Shown here: positions 6,717-14,442 of the stretch, in pieces
How the letters are laid out: each line of letters begins with the position of its first letter
Numbering within the stretch: position 1 is the first letter of the stretch
Assembly: GCA_902615165.1 (NCBI GenBank)
Contig: CACMNZ010000011.1
Span: 1-31,565 of the forward strand
Origin: an uncultured Prochlorococcus sp.
GTDB lineage: Bacteria; Cyanobacteriota; Cyanobacteriia; PCC-6307; Cyanobiaceae
Direction: 5' to 3'
DNA length: 31,565 nt
Translations under genes and position numbers: made by a program
Notes under the pieces: model-generated
What the model was told of the DNA's origin: nothing
What the model saw: the letters and a program-made list of their open reading frames with translations, nothing else
Database searches by the model: none

Positions 6717-7436
6717 CTAAGATTTGTACTTGTAGATAATTTGACAATACAAAAAATTAAAAAATTCTTTCAATGGGAAAAGTAAGTAGGTTAATGGGTT
6801 TGGACTAATTATTATTAAATAATTTTTTGAATTAGCTAAATCATAAATTTTTTTAGAAACAAATTTAGGACTCATTATACCGATAGGATTTAGTTCTGAT
6901 TTGAAAGGCCCTAAAATGATTTTTTTAATTATTAATTTTTTCTTTGTATTATTGTCGAGAAGATTTTTTTTGAAGGAAACTAATTGTCCAATAAGGGATT
7001 TACTGATCTCATACGAAGGATTTAGGGCTGGTAAAATTTCTGCTTCAGATGTGTTTATCCAAATCTCTTTTTTTATTAGTGAATCATTGGTTAGCGCGAT
7101 ATCTTCAAATAAATTTAAAAATTTGAATTTGCTTAATGCATTTATTTCTATCGATTTTTCGTAATTTGAATTTTCTCTACTCAAATCATAGATACCATGG
7201 TTCAAAATTAAAATATCTATCTTTTCTAATTGGTTTTTTAATAACGACTCCTTCCCACATTCCCATTTAATCCATTCATTTGGTGATTCATGATTTTTTT
7301 CATAATTAGTTTTACTATGAGTAAATCCAATCACTTTATATCCTTTTTGACGAAACAACTTTGTTAATTCTTTCCCTAACGCGCCAGAGGCTCCAGTAAT
7401 ACCAATAGTTTTTTTGTTTTTGATTGAATTTATCAT
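6717..7436 (-). CDS. Short-chain dehydrogenase/reductase, substrate unknown
   Basis: This is a 239-residue Rossmann-fold protein. The dinucleotide-binding motif GITGASGALGK lies at 12-22, NHG at 79-81 (the SDR NAG-like motif), Ser130 in WINTSEAE, and the catalytic pair Tyr142-Lys146 in SYEISKS. The active-site tetrad appears intact, so it is probably an active NAD(P)H-dependent oxidoreductase. The C-terminus (about 205-239) is hydrophobic and aromatic (PNPLTYLLFPLKEFFNFLY), which could be a membrane-associated amphipathic tail. The SRAxG-like beginning IGPFKS is not specific. No substrate can be inferred from neighbours (map downstream, convergent; an NTPase gene upstream, divergent). Confidence 0.85.
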   Translation of the reverse strand: MINSIKNKKTIGITGASGALGKELTKLFRQKGYKVIGFTHSKTNYEKNHESPNEWIKWECGKESLLKNQLEKIDILILNHGIYDLSRENSNYEKSIEINALSKFKFLNLFEDIALTNDSLIKKEIWINTSEAEILPALNPSYEISKSLIGQLVSFKKNLLDNNTKKKLIIKKIILGPFKSELNPIGIMSPKFVSKKIYDLANSKNYLIIISPNPLTYLLFPLKEFFNFLYCQIIYKYKS

Positions 7437-7530
7437 TTTGCTTAATTTTGATGAGATACCAAAAGATTAAAATAATTTACTAAAGAAAATTTGTTTTTTT
7501 TTTAATTTGATTAAAACTCATAAATTAATA

Positions 7531-7557
7531 TTTGTTTAGTTCTTAAAAAAATATTAT
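7531..7557 (+). promoter_or_regulatory. Possible promoter of the BioD/DRTGG gene cluster
   Basis: A TATTAT hexamer at 7552-7557 fits the relaxed -10 pattern TANNNT and lies 33 nt before the ATG at 7591. A weak -35 candidate TTTGTT (7531-7536) is 15 nt upstream. It sits within a 154-bp divergent gap. The match is modest in AT-rich DNA. Confidence 0.25.
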
Positions 7558-7590
7558 CTTAAACCTATTGATAGATAACTTTACTAAATT

Positions 7591-8700
7591 ATGAGCGATA
7601 TATTATTAATTGGTTCATGTGAGCCATTTAGTGGTAAGTCTGCAATGGTTCTTGGAATAGCAAAAAGACTTTTACATGAGAAAAAAAAAGTACGCATAGG
7701 AAAACCTTTAGCAACTTGTATTGAACTTACTAATCTACCTTCGATATCTTATGAAGGATTAATAGATGATGATGTTAAGTTTATTGGTTCTACGTTAAAT
7801 ATAGAGGAAGAGAATTTAATTTCTTCAGTAGGTTTATTGGATAATATATCAGCCGAGAAAAGAATCTTCAATAAAGACTTATTACCAGGAAAAGGTTTTG
7901 ATCAAATTGAAGGATTGGTTAATGATGATTTTGAAGGCCTTAATATTTTAGAGGCGGCTGGAAGTCTTCATGAAGGAATGATTTATGGCTTAAGTCTCCC
8001 ACAACTTGCTCAGGATTTAGACGCGAAAGTTTTAATTGTTAATTTATGGGAAGATTGTAAAAGCGTGGATGCATTACTTAATGCGAAAAAACAATTAGGT
8101 GAGAAATTGGCTGGCGTTGTATTGAACGGAGTTTTGCCGCAAGAAGTCGAAAAAATTAAAAATGAAATAATACCTTCTCTTATAGATCTAGATATTGAAG
8201 TGTTTGGTGTGATGCCTAAATCACCACTTCTTAGAAGTGTCACTGTCGGTGAACTTGTAAGAAGATTAGATGCCCAAGTAATTTGTTGCCCTGAAAAAGA
8301 TCAATTACTTGTTGAAACACTAAGTATTGGTGCAATGGGGGTAAATTCTGCAATGGAATTTTTCAGGAGAAGACGAAATATGGCTGTAGTTACTGGAGCT
8401 GATAGAACTGATATACAGCTTGCTGCTTTGGAAGCTTCAACTCAATGCCTAATTTTAACTGGTTTAGGAGATCCCTTGTCACAATTGATTCATAGAGCGG
8501 AAGAATTGGAGGTGCCAATTTTAAAGGTCGAATTAGATACACTTTCCTCCGTAGAAATTATTGAGCAAGCTTTTGGTCATGTCAGAATACATGAATCCAT
8601 CAAAGCTTCTTATGCTATTCAATTGGTTGAAGAGCATGTAAATCTAAAAAGAATTCTCGAAAAGATTGATTTTCCCTGCAATTTTTCAGATAAATGCTAA
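7591..8700 (+). CDS. BioD-like P-loop NTPase with DRTGG domain (phosphotransacetylase N-terminal-like)
   Basis: The 369-residue protein has two parts. Residues 1 to about 200 form a BioD/AAA_26-type NTPase with P-loop GSCEPFSGKSAM (8-19), an acidic catalytic-region segment (LNILEAAGSLHEG) and VLIVNLWEDCKSVD. Residues about 215-335 form a DRTGG domain (VGVMPKSP-like linker, then AVVTGADRTDIQLAALEA and LILTGLGDP). This arrangement is the N-terminal regulatory half of long phosphate acetyltransferases, but the catalytic PTA domain is absent, so it is not expected to make acetyl-phosphate. It is conserved in cyanobacteria with unknown function. It begins a plus-strand cluster; a SLOG-type gene follows after 25 nt. 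Confidence 0.82.
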   Translation: MSDILLIGSCEPFSGKSAMVLGIAKRLLHEKKKVRIGKPLATCIELTNLPSISYEGLIDDDVKFIGSTLNIEEENLISSVGLLDNISAEKRIFNKDLLPGKGFDQIEGLVNDDFEGLNILEAAGSLHEGMIYGLSLPQLAQDLDAKVLIVNLWEDCKSVDALLNAKKQLGEKLAGVVLNGVLPQEVEKIKNEIIPSLIDLDIEVFGVMPKSPLLRSVTVGELVRRLDAQVICCPEKDQLLVETLSIGAMGVNSAMEFFRRRRNMAVVTGADRTDIQLAALEASTQCLILTGLGDPLSQLIHRAEELEVPILKVELDTLSSVEIIEQAFGHVRIHESIKASYAIQLVEEHVNLKRILEKIDFPCNFSDKC

Positions 8701-8725
8701 TTTCAAATAAAGTAACTATATTATT

Positions 8726-9238
8726 TTGAGTCGCTCTTTAGATTTACCAGCAACTGAAGGTGTTGATGCCTTAGCTCAAGAACTTGCAAAACTCCAAGAT
8801 AATGGGAAAAGGAGAATTGCTTTTTTGGGCAGTAGACATGTACCAGTTGTCGACATCCACTTAATTGAGTTGATAGCGAGGTCGTTAGCAGAGGAAGGAC
8901 ATAATATCCTTACTTCTGGTTCTCAAGGTGTAAATGCAGCTGTTATTCGAGCTGTCTTAGATATTAATCCATCATTGTTAACTGTTCTATTACCACAAAG
9001 TCTTGATAGACAAATACCCGAAATAAAGGATCAACTTGAAAAGGTTATGCACTTAGTTGAAAAGAGTGAAAATGATGAATTACCTTTGCCACTTGCAAGT
9101 AGTCTTTGTAATCAAGAAATTATTACTAGGTGCGATCAATTAATATGCTTTGCCTTTCACGATAGTGAAACTTTGCTAAATAGTTGTAGATGCGCAGAAG
9201 AAATGGGGAAAGTGGTTAGTTTGTTATTTTTTGATTAA
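8726..9238 (+). CDS. SLOG/LOG-like Rossmann protein (DprA/LOG superfamily), function unknown
   Basis: The 170-residue protein has a Rossmann-like nucleotide-binding core: KRRIAFLGSRHVP (28-40), then EEGHNILTSGSQGVNAAV, in which TSGSQGVNAA resembles the GGxxG/SGGAxG phosphate loop of DprA and LOG proteins, and SLLTVLLPQSLDRQ. The second half carries CDQLICFAFHDSETLLNSC, matching the sheet edge of this fold. Cyanobacterial relatives are often labelled DNA recombination-mediator A, but the DprA winged helix is missing. A role in nucleotide or nucleotide-sugar recognition is inferred only. The start is TTG at 8726-8728: an in-frame TAA lies 18 nt upstream and no ATG occurs until about residue 107. 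It follows the DRTGG gene by 25 nt. Confidence 0.72.
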   Translation: MSRSLDLPATEGVDALAQELAKLQDNGKRRIAFLGSRHVPVVDIHLIELIARSLAEEGHNILTSGSQGVNAAVIRAVLDINPSLLTVLLPQSLDRQIPEIKDQLEKVMHLVEKSENDELPLPLASSLCNQEIITRCDQLICFAFHDSETLLNSCRCAEEMGKVVSLLFFD

Positions 9239-9304
9239 ATTAATCCATTCCCCAGTATTAAAAGATGATTTATGCTAAGAATATTTAGCTCTAAATAATT
9301 TATT

Positions 9305-9802
9305 ATGGCAGAAAGTTTTTCATTTGATATAGTTTCTGATTTTGATAGACAGGAATTAGTAAATACTTTGGATCAAGTAAAAAGGGAAATTTCTCAGCGT
9401 TACGATCTTAAAGGCACAGATACTTCAGTTGATTTAGATAAAGAAAATGTTTTTATAATTACTAACAGCGAACTAACCTTGAATGCTGTAAACGACATAA
9501 TTAGACAAAAGGCAATAAAAAGAAACTTATCTTTAAAAATATTTGACTATGGTGAAATTGAAATGGTCAGTGGTAATAGAATAAAACAAACGATTTTATT
9601 AAAACAAGGAATTCAACAAGAATTCGCAAAAAAAATTAGTAAAAATATTAGAGATCATATAAAAAAAATTAATGTCAGCATCAATGGAGAAACACTTAGG
9701 GTTGCTAGTAAAAGCAAAAATGATCTTCAATTAGCAATTAAGCTTGTAAGTGAGTTGGAAGAGTCTTTGAACATTCCTCTAAAAGTTAATAACTTTAGAT
9801 AG
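9305..9802 (+). CDS. yajQ: YajQ/UPF0234 family nucleotide-binding protein
   Basis: At 165 residues it has the family length. The signature N-terminus (a segment reading SFDIVSDFDRQELVNTLDQ), EISQRYDLKGTD and the C-terminal RVASKSKNDLQLAI are clear. The fold is two ferredoxin-like domains. Family members bind nucleotides, and a Xanthomonas member is a c-di-GMP receptor acting through a transcription factor; the cyanobacterial role is unknown. It is the third gene in the plus-strand cluster (66 nt after the SLOG gene, 27 nt before the 68-residue gene). Confidence 0.95.
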   Translation: MAESFSFDIVSDFDRQELVNTLDQVKREISQRYDLKGTDTSVDLDKENVFIITNSELTLNAVNDIIRQKAIKRNLSLKIFDYGEIEMVSGNRIKQTILLKQGIQQEFAKKISKNIRDHIKKINVSINGETLRVASKSKNDLQLAIKLVSELEESLNIPLKVNNFR

Positions 9803-9829
9803 GATCTCCAGTAAGACTATTTTAAAAAC

Positions 9830-10036
9830 ATGGCAGTTTATTCAGAATCTCTCATTAAATCATTGATTAAGAAAGTTAAAGAATATCCTCGTTTCTCAAA
9901 AGAAGAAATTGAGAAATTTTGTTGGATGGCTGTACATGAACATAAGCATGGTGTTTTACCCTCTGAATACGATATTAGGGAAATAGATGAGGATCTTTAC
10001 TTAGAAATTTTGCAAGAATTAAAATTAAATATCTAA
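9830..10036 (+). CDS. Hypothetical 68-residue protein
   Basis: This small soluble protein is probably helical, with no signal peptide or membrane segment. Residues 5-30 form an amphipathic basic helix; a mid segment has FCWMAVHEHKHGVLPSEYDIRE, with three His residues in a HEHKH arrangement that might bind a metal. The C-terminus is acidic and leucine-rich (EDLYLEILQELKL). I do not recognise a family. It lies 27 nt after yajQ and 110 nt before the SPFH gene. Codon use and AT content match the neighbours, so it looks like a real gene. Confidence 0.68.
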   Translation: MAVYSESLIKSLIKKVKEYPRFSKEEIEKFCWMAVHEHKHGVLPSEYDIREIDEDLYLEILQELKLNI

Positions 10037-10146
10037 AAAATAATATCTATTTAAATCTACAATTATTAAAAAAATATTTTAATTAAATGCCTTATTAATG
10101 CACTAATTAGTCTATTTAAATATGATTAATTAAAAGAAAAAATTTA

Positions 10147-10950
10147 ATGTCAACATCCTTTAAAAATGTCACTCCAACAGGCCCTGGTGGGACTGCAACT
10201 TTACTAATTGTATTGTCTTTTACTGGCTTTCTTTTGCTTACCCAATCTCTCTTTGTAGTTCCTTCTGGACAAGTTGCAGTTGTTACAACATTAGGGAAAG
10301 TAAGTGGTCCCTCTAGAAGAGCTGGCTTAAACTTTAAACTTCCATTTGTTCAGTCTGTATATCCATTTGATATTAAAACTCAAGTTCAACCCGAAAAATT
10401 TGAAACTTTAACTAAAGATCTTCAAGTTATTAGGGCTACAGCTACTGTAAAGTATTCAGTAAAACCTAATGAAGCAGGAAGGATCTTTGCCACAATTGCG
10501 AGCAGAAATAGCGATGTTTATCAAAAAATTGTTCAGCCATCTTTGCTAAAAGCTCTTAAATCTGTATTTTCTCAATATGAGTTAGAAACAATTGCTACTG
10601 AATTCGCAGTAATTTCTGAAAAAGTAGGTGACACTGTTGCACAAGAGCTGAATTCATTTGATTATGTAGATGTTAAAAGTTTAGATCTTACTGGATTAGA
10701 GATTGCTGAAGAATATAGGGCTGCGATTGAACAAAAGCAAATTGCTGGTCAGCAATTACTAAGGGCAAAGACAGAAGTTGAAATCGCAGAACAAGAAGCA
10801 CTTAGATATGAGACATTAAATAGAAGTCTCGATGACCAAGTACTTTTTAAATTATTTCTCGACAAATGGGATGGTAGTACACAAGTTGTTCCTGGCCTAC
10901 CTGGCTCTGAAGGAGGCAGTCCCCCAGTAATAGTTGGCGGTAGAAAATGA
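10147..10950 (+). CDS. SPFH/prohibitin-family membrane protein
   Basis: The 267-residue protein has one N-terminal membrane anchor (about residues 17-38) followed by an SPFH domain with VVPSGQVAVVTTLGKV (36-51), the RAGLNFKLPFVQSVYPFDIKTQ region, and IRATATVKYSVKP. It then has a coiled-coil segment rich in Glu/Ala/Gln (IEQKQIAGQQLLRAKTEVEI, about 196-215). The C-terminal tail is Gly/Pro/Ser-rich (GLPGSEGGSPPVIVGGR). Such proteins assemble into large ring or cage oligomers on membranes and often partner with proteases such as FtsH. It faces the cytoplasm or the thylakoid stroma side, by analogy. It ends a co-directional five-gene run and is followed by a strong hairpin terminator. Confidence 0.9.
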   Translation: MSTSFKNVTPTGPGGTATLLIVLSFTGFLLLTQSLFVVPSGQVAVVTTLGKVSGPSRRAGLNFKLPFVQSVYPFDIKTQVQPEKFETLTKDLQVIRATATVKYSVKPNEAGRIFATIASRNSDVYQKIVQPSLLKALKSVFSQYELETIATEFAVISEKVGDTVAQELNSFDYVDVKSLDLTGLEIAEEYRAAIEQKQIAGQQLLRAKTEVEIAEQEALRYETLNRSLDDQVLFKLFLDKWDGSTQVVPGLPGSEGGSPPVIVGGRK

Positions 10951-10979
10951 TTATTTAAAAATAATCTTTCTCAAAGATT

Positions 10980-11028
10980 TAATCATTTACTTAATTTCCT
11001 TAAAAAAACAAGTAAATGATTATTTTTT
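10980..11028 (+). terminator. Rho-independent terminator after the SPFH gene, overlapping the hemL stop
   Basis: A 13-bp perfect inverted repeat (TAATCATTTACTT at 10980-10992, AAGTAAATGATTA at 11010-11022) with a 17-nt loop is followed by six T residues (11023-11028). The right arm contains the hemL stop codon (11020-11022). A matching A-run on the left side of the loop may give partial function on the minus strand. Confidence 0.65.
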
Positions 11029-12321
11029 AATTGCATTAAAAGATTCTTCAAAAGCCTCGATAGTTTTTTCAATTTCTTCTTCGCTGTGAGCTAGAGATGT
11101 AAAACCAGCTTCGAATGGACTTGGTGCTAAGTATATTCCTCTTTTAAGCATTTCTCTATGCAACTTACCAAAAAGTTCTGTATCATTTGTTTTGGCTTCA
11201 TCAAAGTTCCTGACTGGCCCGTCACACAAGAAAAATCCAAACATAGCGCTTATACTTCCACCGTTGATAGTGATACCATTGTTCTCAGCTGATTGAATAA
11301 TCCCTTCTATTAATCTAGAAGTTGTTGAATCAAGTTTATCGTATGTACCATCTTGTTTGAGCAGTTCTAGAGTTTTTATTCCAGCGGTCATCGCTAGTGG
11401 ATTACCGCTCAAAGTACCTGCTTGGTAAACCGGTCCTGAAGGAGCTACCATTGACATTATTTCTTTTTTGCCTCCATAAGCTCCAACGGGTAGGCCTCCA
11501 CCAATTACTTTCCCAAGGGTGGTCAAATCAGGAGTAACCCCAAACTTTTCTTGAGCACCTCCATAACTTATTCTGAATCCAGTCATTACCTCGTCAAAAA
11601 CTAATAAGGATCCATTCTCAGATGTTAATTCTCTTAATCCTTCCAGAAATCCGGGTTCTGGAGTAATAAATCCAGCATTACCAACGATAGGCTCGAGTAT
11701 AACCCCCGAAATAGCGTCAGGATTTTCAGAAAATAATTTTTTTACTGCTTCAAGATCATTGTAGGGAGCAGTAAGTGTGTTCGCAGTTGTTGTCCGTGGG
11801 ACACCTGGAGAATCTGGTAAACCTAGGGTGGCTACACCTGATCCCGCTTTCACTAAAAACATATCTGCATGACCGTGATAGCAACCGTCAAATTTAATAA
11901 CTTTATCTCTTCCAGTAAATGCTCTCATAAGTCTCAAAACAGCCATGCATGCTTCAGTTCCACTATTAACAAATCTGACCATTTCTACCGATGGGACTGC
12001 ATCTATTACCATTTCAGCAAGCTTGTTTTCTAGAAGACATGGAGCACCAAAACTCGTGCCTTTCTCAAGCGCCTCTTGTAATGCCGTTATAACTTCAGGG
12101 TGGGCATGTCCACATATAGCAGGACCCCAACTTCCTATGTAATCAATATATCTATTTCCGTCAATATCCCAAGCAAAGGGGCCTTTAACTCTATCAAAAA
12201 CAATTGGCTGGCCACCTACAGATTTGAAAGCTCTTACTGGAGAGCTAACTCCTCCTGGCATTAATTGCTGGGCGGCAGAGAAAACTTCTTCTGATTTTGT
12301 GTAATTTAATATGTCAGTCAC
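11020..12321 (-). CDS. hemL: Glutamate-1-semialdehyde 2,1-aminomutase
   Basis: This is the PLP enzyme that converts glutamate-1-semialdehyde to 5-aminolevulinate, the committed step of chlorophyll, haem and cobalamin synthesis from Glu-tRNA. Its 433 residues are typical. The class-III aminotransferase fold shows [11 protein letters not shown] (22-32), VNSGTEA (118-124), YHGHAD (148-153), the cofactor Asp in [10 protein letters not shown] (241-250) and Lys271 in [18 protein letters not shown], which forms the PLP Schiff base. The start is GTG at 12319-12321, giving the conserved short N-terminus. A good promoter candidate lies about 44 nt upstream. The stop overlaps a terminator hairpin shared with the convergent SPFH gene. 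Its product is used by hemC in this window. Confidence 0.98.
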   Translation of the reverse strand: MTDILNYTKSEEVFSAAQQLMPGGVSSPVRAFKSVGGQPIVFDRVKGPFAWDIDGNRYIDYIGSWGPAICGHAHPEVITALQEALEKGTSFGAPCLLENKLAEMVIDAVPSVEMVRFVNSGTEACMAVLRLMRAFTGRDKVIKFDGCYHGHADMFLVKAGSGVATLGLPDSPGVPRTTTANTLTAPYNDLEAVKKLFSENPDAISGVILEPIVGNAGFITPEPGFLEGLRELTSENGSLLVFDEVMTGFRISYGGAQEKFGVTPDLTTLGKVIGGGLPVGAYGGKKEIMSMVAPSGPVYQAGTLSGNPLAMTAGIKTLELLKQDGTYDKLDSTTSRLIEGIIQSAENNGITINGGSISAMFGFFLCDGPVRNFDEAKTNDTELFGKLHREMLKRGIYLAPSPFEAGFTSLAHSEEEIEKTIEAFEESFNAIKK

Positions 12322-12364
12322 AATTTAGCTAAATGATGTTTTGAGAAAAATCTTGTCATGTTCT

Positions 12365-12393
12365 AAATTAGAAATAAGTAAAAATTTTGTCAA
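12365..12393 (-). promoter_or_regulatory. Putative sigma-70-type promoter of hemL
   Basis: Reading the minus strand, TTGACA (12388-12393) is followed by a 17-nt spacer and TAATTT (12365-12370), which fits the relaxed -10 TANNNT of marine cyanobacteria. The -10 lies about 44 nt before the GTG start. A perfect -35 with ideal spacing is rare in this window. Experimental mapping is not available here. Confidence 0.5.
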
Positions 12394-12548
12394 TCAAAAT
12401 GAAATTCTACACTATGATATTTTTATTGTGATAGTTAGGATTGTAAATTATTATTTTTAAAGAATTTATTATAAAAAAACAATAATACTTTAGATAACTC
12501 TTTATTAATAGGCTTTTTCAAGCATTAAAAATATTCAATTTATATTAT

Positions 12549-13394
12549 TTATATTTCGAAGAAATTATCCTCATCCTCAAAAAAATCTATATTATTATCG
12601 CTTAAGTTAAGATCTATCATTACTGGTGCATGATCACTAGGACGTAAATTTCCTCTAGGTGAGCTGTCTATGACACAACTTTTAAGTTTTGTTGACAGTT
12701 CTTTGCTGACATATATATGGTCTATTCTCCAACCTTTATTTAATTCAAATGCGTTATTACGGTAATCCCACCAACTCCAATGGCCGGTATTTTTTTCAAA
12801 AATCCTGAAAGAGTCTATTAATCTTTTTTTTAGAATATTATTTAGTGCATTTCTCTCTAAATCAGATGCCATTATTCCTCCCTCAAATTTCTTTGGATCA
12901 TGAATATCCAAGTTAGATGGGGCAATATTAAAATCACCCAAAAGACAAATTAATTCTCCTTTCTTTTCTTGTTCATCCAAAAAAGAAGCTAGGCAGTTTA
13001 ACCAATTAATTTTGTATTCGAACTTACTAGAATCTAGAGAAGATCCGTTTGGTGCATAGACATTAATGATTTTAATACCATTAATATGAGCAGAAATTAA
13101 TCTTTTTTGATCTAGAAAACTTTCGATATTTTGATATGAGTCAGTACAACCGTAGAATCCTTTTTTAACATTTTCTGGCTTTATTTTTGAAATAATAGCA
13201 ACACCATTGTAAGATTTTTGTCCGTAGACCTCTACTGAGTATCCTAATTGTTCAAAAGGTTCAAAAGGGAAACTATCATCCATCACTTTTGTTTCCTGCA
13301 AACATAGAATCTCTGGATTCACTTGATTAATCCAATCTATTATTTGTGAAAGTCTGGTTCTTATAGAGTTAACATTCCAAGTTGCTATTAACAA
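12549..13394 (-). CDS. xth: Exodeoxyribonuclease III (AP endonuclease)
   Basis: This is a base-excision-repair enzyme that cleaves at abasic sites and removes 3' blocking groups. Length is 281 residues, slightly longer than the ~268 of the E. coli type because of an acidic, Phe-rich tail (FFEDEDNFFEI). Active-site residues are present: Asn7/Asn9 in TWNVNS, metal-binding Glu34 in CLQETK, Tyr113 and Asn116 in VYAPNGS, Asp154 and Asn156 in GDFNIAP, Asp225 in WRIDHIYVS and Asp254-His255 in SDHAPV. The start is TTG at 13392-13394, because the conserved MLIATWNVN begins there. A 227-bp AT-rich gap separates it from hemL, so they probably have separate promoters. Confidence 0.96.
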   Translation of the reverse strand: MLIATWNVNSIRTRLSQIIDWINQVNPEILCLQETKVMDDSFPFEPFEQLGYSVEVYGQKSYNGVAIISKIKPENVKKGFYGCTDSYQNIESFLDQKRLISAHINGIKIINVYAPNGSSLDSSKFEYKINWLNCLASFLDEQEKKGELICLLGDFNIAPSNLDIHDPKKFEGGIMASDLERNALNNILKKRLIDSFRIFEKNTGHWSWWDYRNNAFELNKGWRIDHIYVSKELSTKLKSCVIDSSPRGNLRPSDHAPVMIDLNLSDNNIDFFEDEDNFFEI

Positions 13395-13465
13395 ATTTCT
13401 ACCAAATTATGTAAGATTAAATTAGCAGAAAATTTTGTAATTAAAGAATTTTGAAATTAAATAAA

Positions 13466-13750
13466 ATGAATAATTATTTTTGCAAAAGCCTTAATAAACC
13501 AATAAGTTTTGTAATGTTTTTTACTTTGTTAATTCCTTTTAAAAGTGATTACCTAATTGCTGAATATTTATTTGATGAATTAGAAATCGATAACTCAACT
13601 AAAACGGAAGAAGAAAGTTCACTTCTTCCAACTAATCCTCTCGAACTTGTGGAAATGATTCGGAGACAAAATAGTATGAATGATGCGACTAAACCTTCTG
13701 AAGCTATTGATGATGCGTTAAAATCCTTTAATAGTTTGGAGGAAAAATAA
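13466..13750 (+). CDS. Hypothetical protein with N-terminal hydrophobic/signal segment
   Basis: I chose the ATG at 13466 (94 residues); an in-frame TTG at 13451 would add five residues. Residues 13-25 are hydrophobic (ISFVMFFTLLIPF) after a Lys/Asn-rich start, suggesting a signal peptide or membrane anchor. The remainder is acidic and Ser/Thr/Glu-rich (EEESSLLPTNPLELVEMIRRQNSM, then a tail rich in Asp/Ala/Lys). No recognised domain is present. It may be exported to the periplasm. It lies 40 nt before the next hypothetical gene. Confidence 0.6.
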   Translation: MNNYFCKSLNKPISFVMFFTLLIPFKSDYLIAEYLFDELEIDNSTKTEEESSLLPTNPLELVEMIRRQNSMNDATKPSEAIDDALKSFNSLEEK

Positions 13751-13790
13751 TAAATTTAATACTATAAATTGTTATTTTGAATTTTTAAAT

Positions 13791-14390
13791 ATGTTAAAAA
13801 ACCCTATCCCAAAAGTTACTAACCAACTGCAGAACAGAGCAATAGGTATCATTAATGGTAAATTTACTCCTCATGGTAGTGAGCAACTAAATAGAGGCTT
13901 TTTAATTGATAATAAAGGCGAAAAAATTGAAACAGTAGTACTTGGTAAAGCATTATCACTTTTAAAAAAGCATATTGATTTAAAGAAAAGTTATTATTGG
14001 ATTGTTTATCCAAAGAATAAAAATACTCAAAACTTGCATTTACAGGTTGCAGGTATCTGGCATCCTTATCAGCTAAATGATTTCCCAAATGATTCTTCAA
14101 AAACTGACTTCTCTAAATTATTAGAAGAATTAGATCTTAAAGATAATTATTTTTCTGTAAGAGGAGAATTAGTTTTTGTCAACACTAAAAAGAAAGAATT
14201 TGTTATTAAGATCTGCCCTGCTACAAACTCAAAAAATTTAAAAAATAAAAATTTTAAATTAGTCATAAAAGGAGAGATTTCTCTTGAACTTTTGCATAGC
14301 TTTGTAAGTTTAGATATCAACAGAGATGGAAATTCTTTGCAATTAATAAGTTACGAAGTGATTGAAAAAAATCTTTCTAAAAATAACTAG
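13791..14390 (+). CDS. Hypothetical 199-residue cyanobacterial protein
   Basis: I do not recognise a family. The soluble protein has no signal peptide. It starts with a basic stretch (NPIPKVTNQLQNRAIGIINGKF), then alternating hydrophobic strands with aromatic residues (SYYWIVYPKN, LHLQVAGIWHPYQL), an acidic loop (about 100-115) and a second beta-rich half (YFSVRGELVFVNTKKKEFVIKICP, FKLVIKGEISLELLHSFVSLDI). The pattern suggests a beta-barrel or OB-like fold, such as a nucleic-acid- or ligand-binding domain; this is only a shape-based guess. A Lys/Asn-rich linker (NSKNLKNKNFK) separates two strands. It precedes larC by 52 nt on the same strand. Confidence 0.65.
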   Translation: MLKNPIPKVTNQLQNRAIGIINGKFTPHGSEQLNRGFLIDNKGEKIETVVLGKALSLLKKHIDLKKSYYWIVYPKNKNTQNLHLQVAGIWHPYQLNDFPNDSSKTDFSKLLEELDLKDNYFSVRGELVFVNTKKKEFVIKICPATNSKNLKNKNFKLVIKGEISLELLHSFVSLDINRDGNSLQLISYEVIEKNLSKNN

Positions 14391-14442
14391 AATGAAAGGT
14401 TGATTTCCGCCGCAATTTTACTAGTTAAGAAATCTTTGATTT

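Noticed and set aside
10102..10111. Short palindrome ACTAATTAGT upstream of the SPFH gene
   Set aside because: Ten AT-rich bases are expected often by chance in this DNA.
12322..12548. Search for a small gene or RNA in the 227-bp gap between hemL and xth
   Set aside because: Only very short open frames and AT-rich sequence were found. Apart from the hemL promoter candidate nothing is supported.
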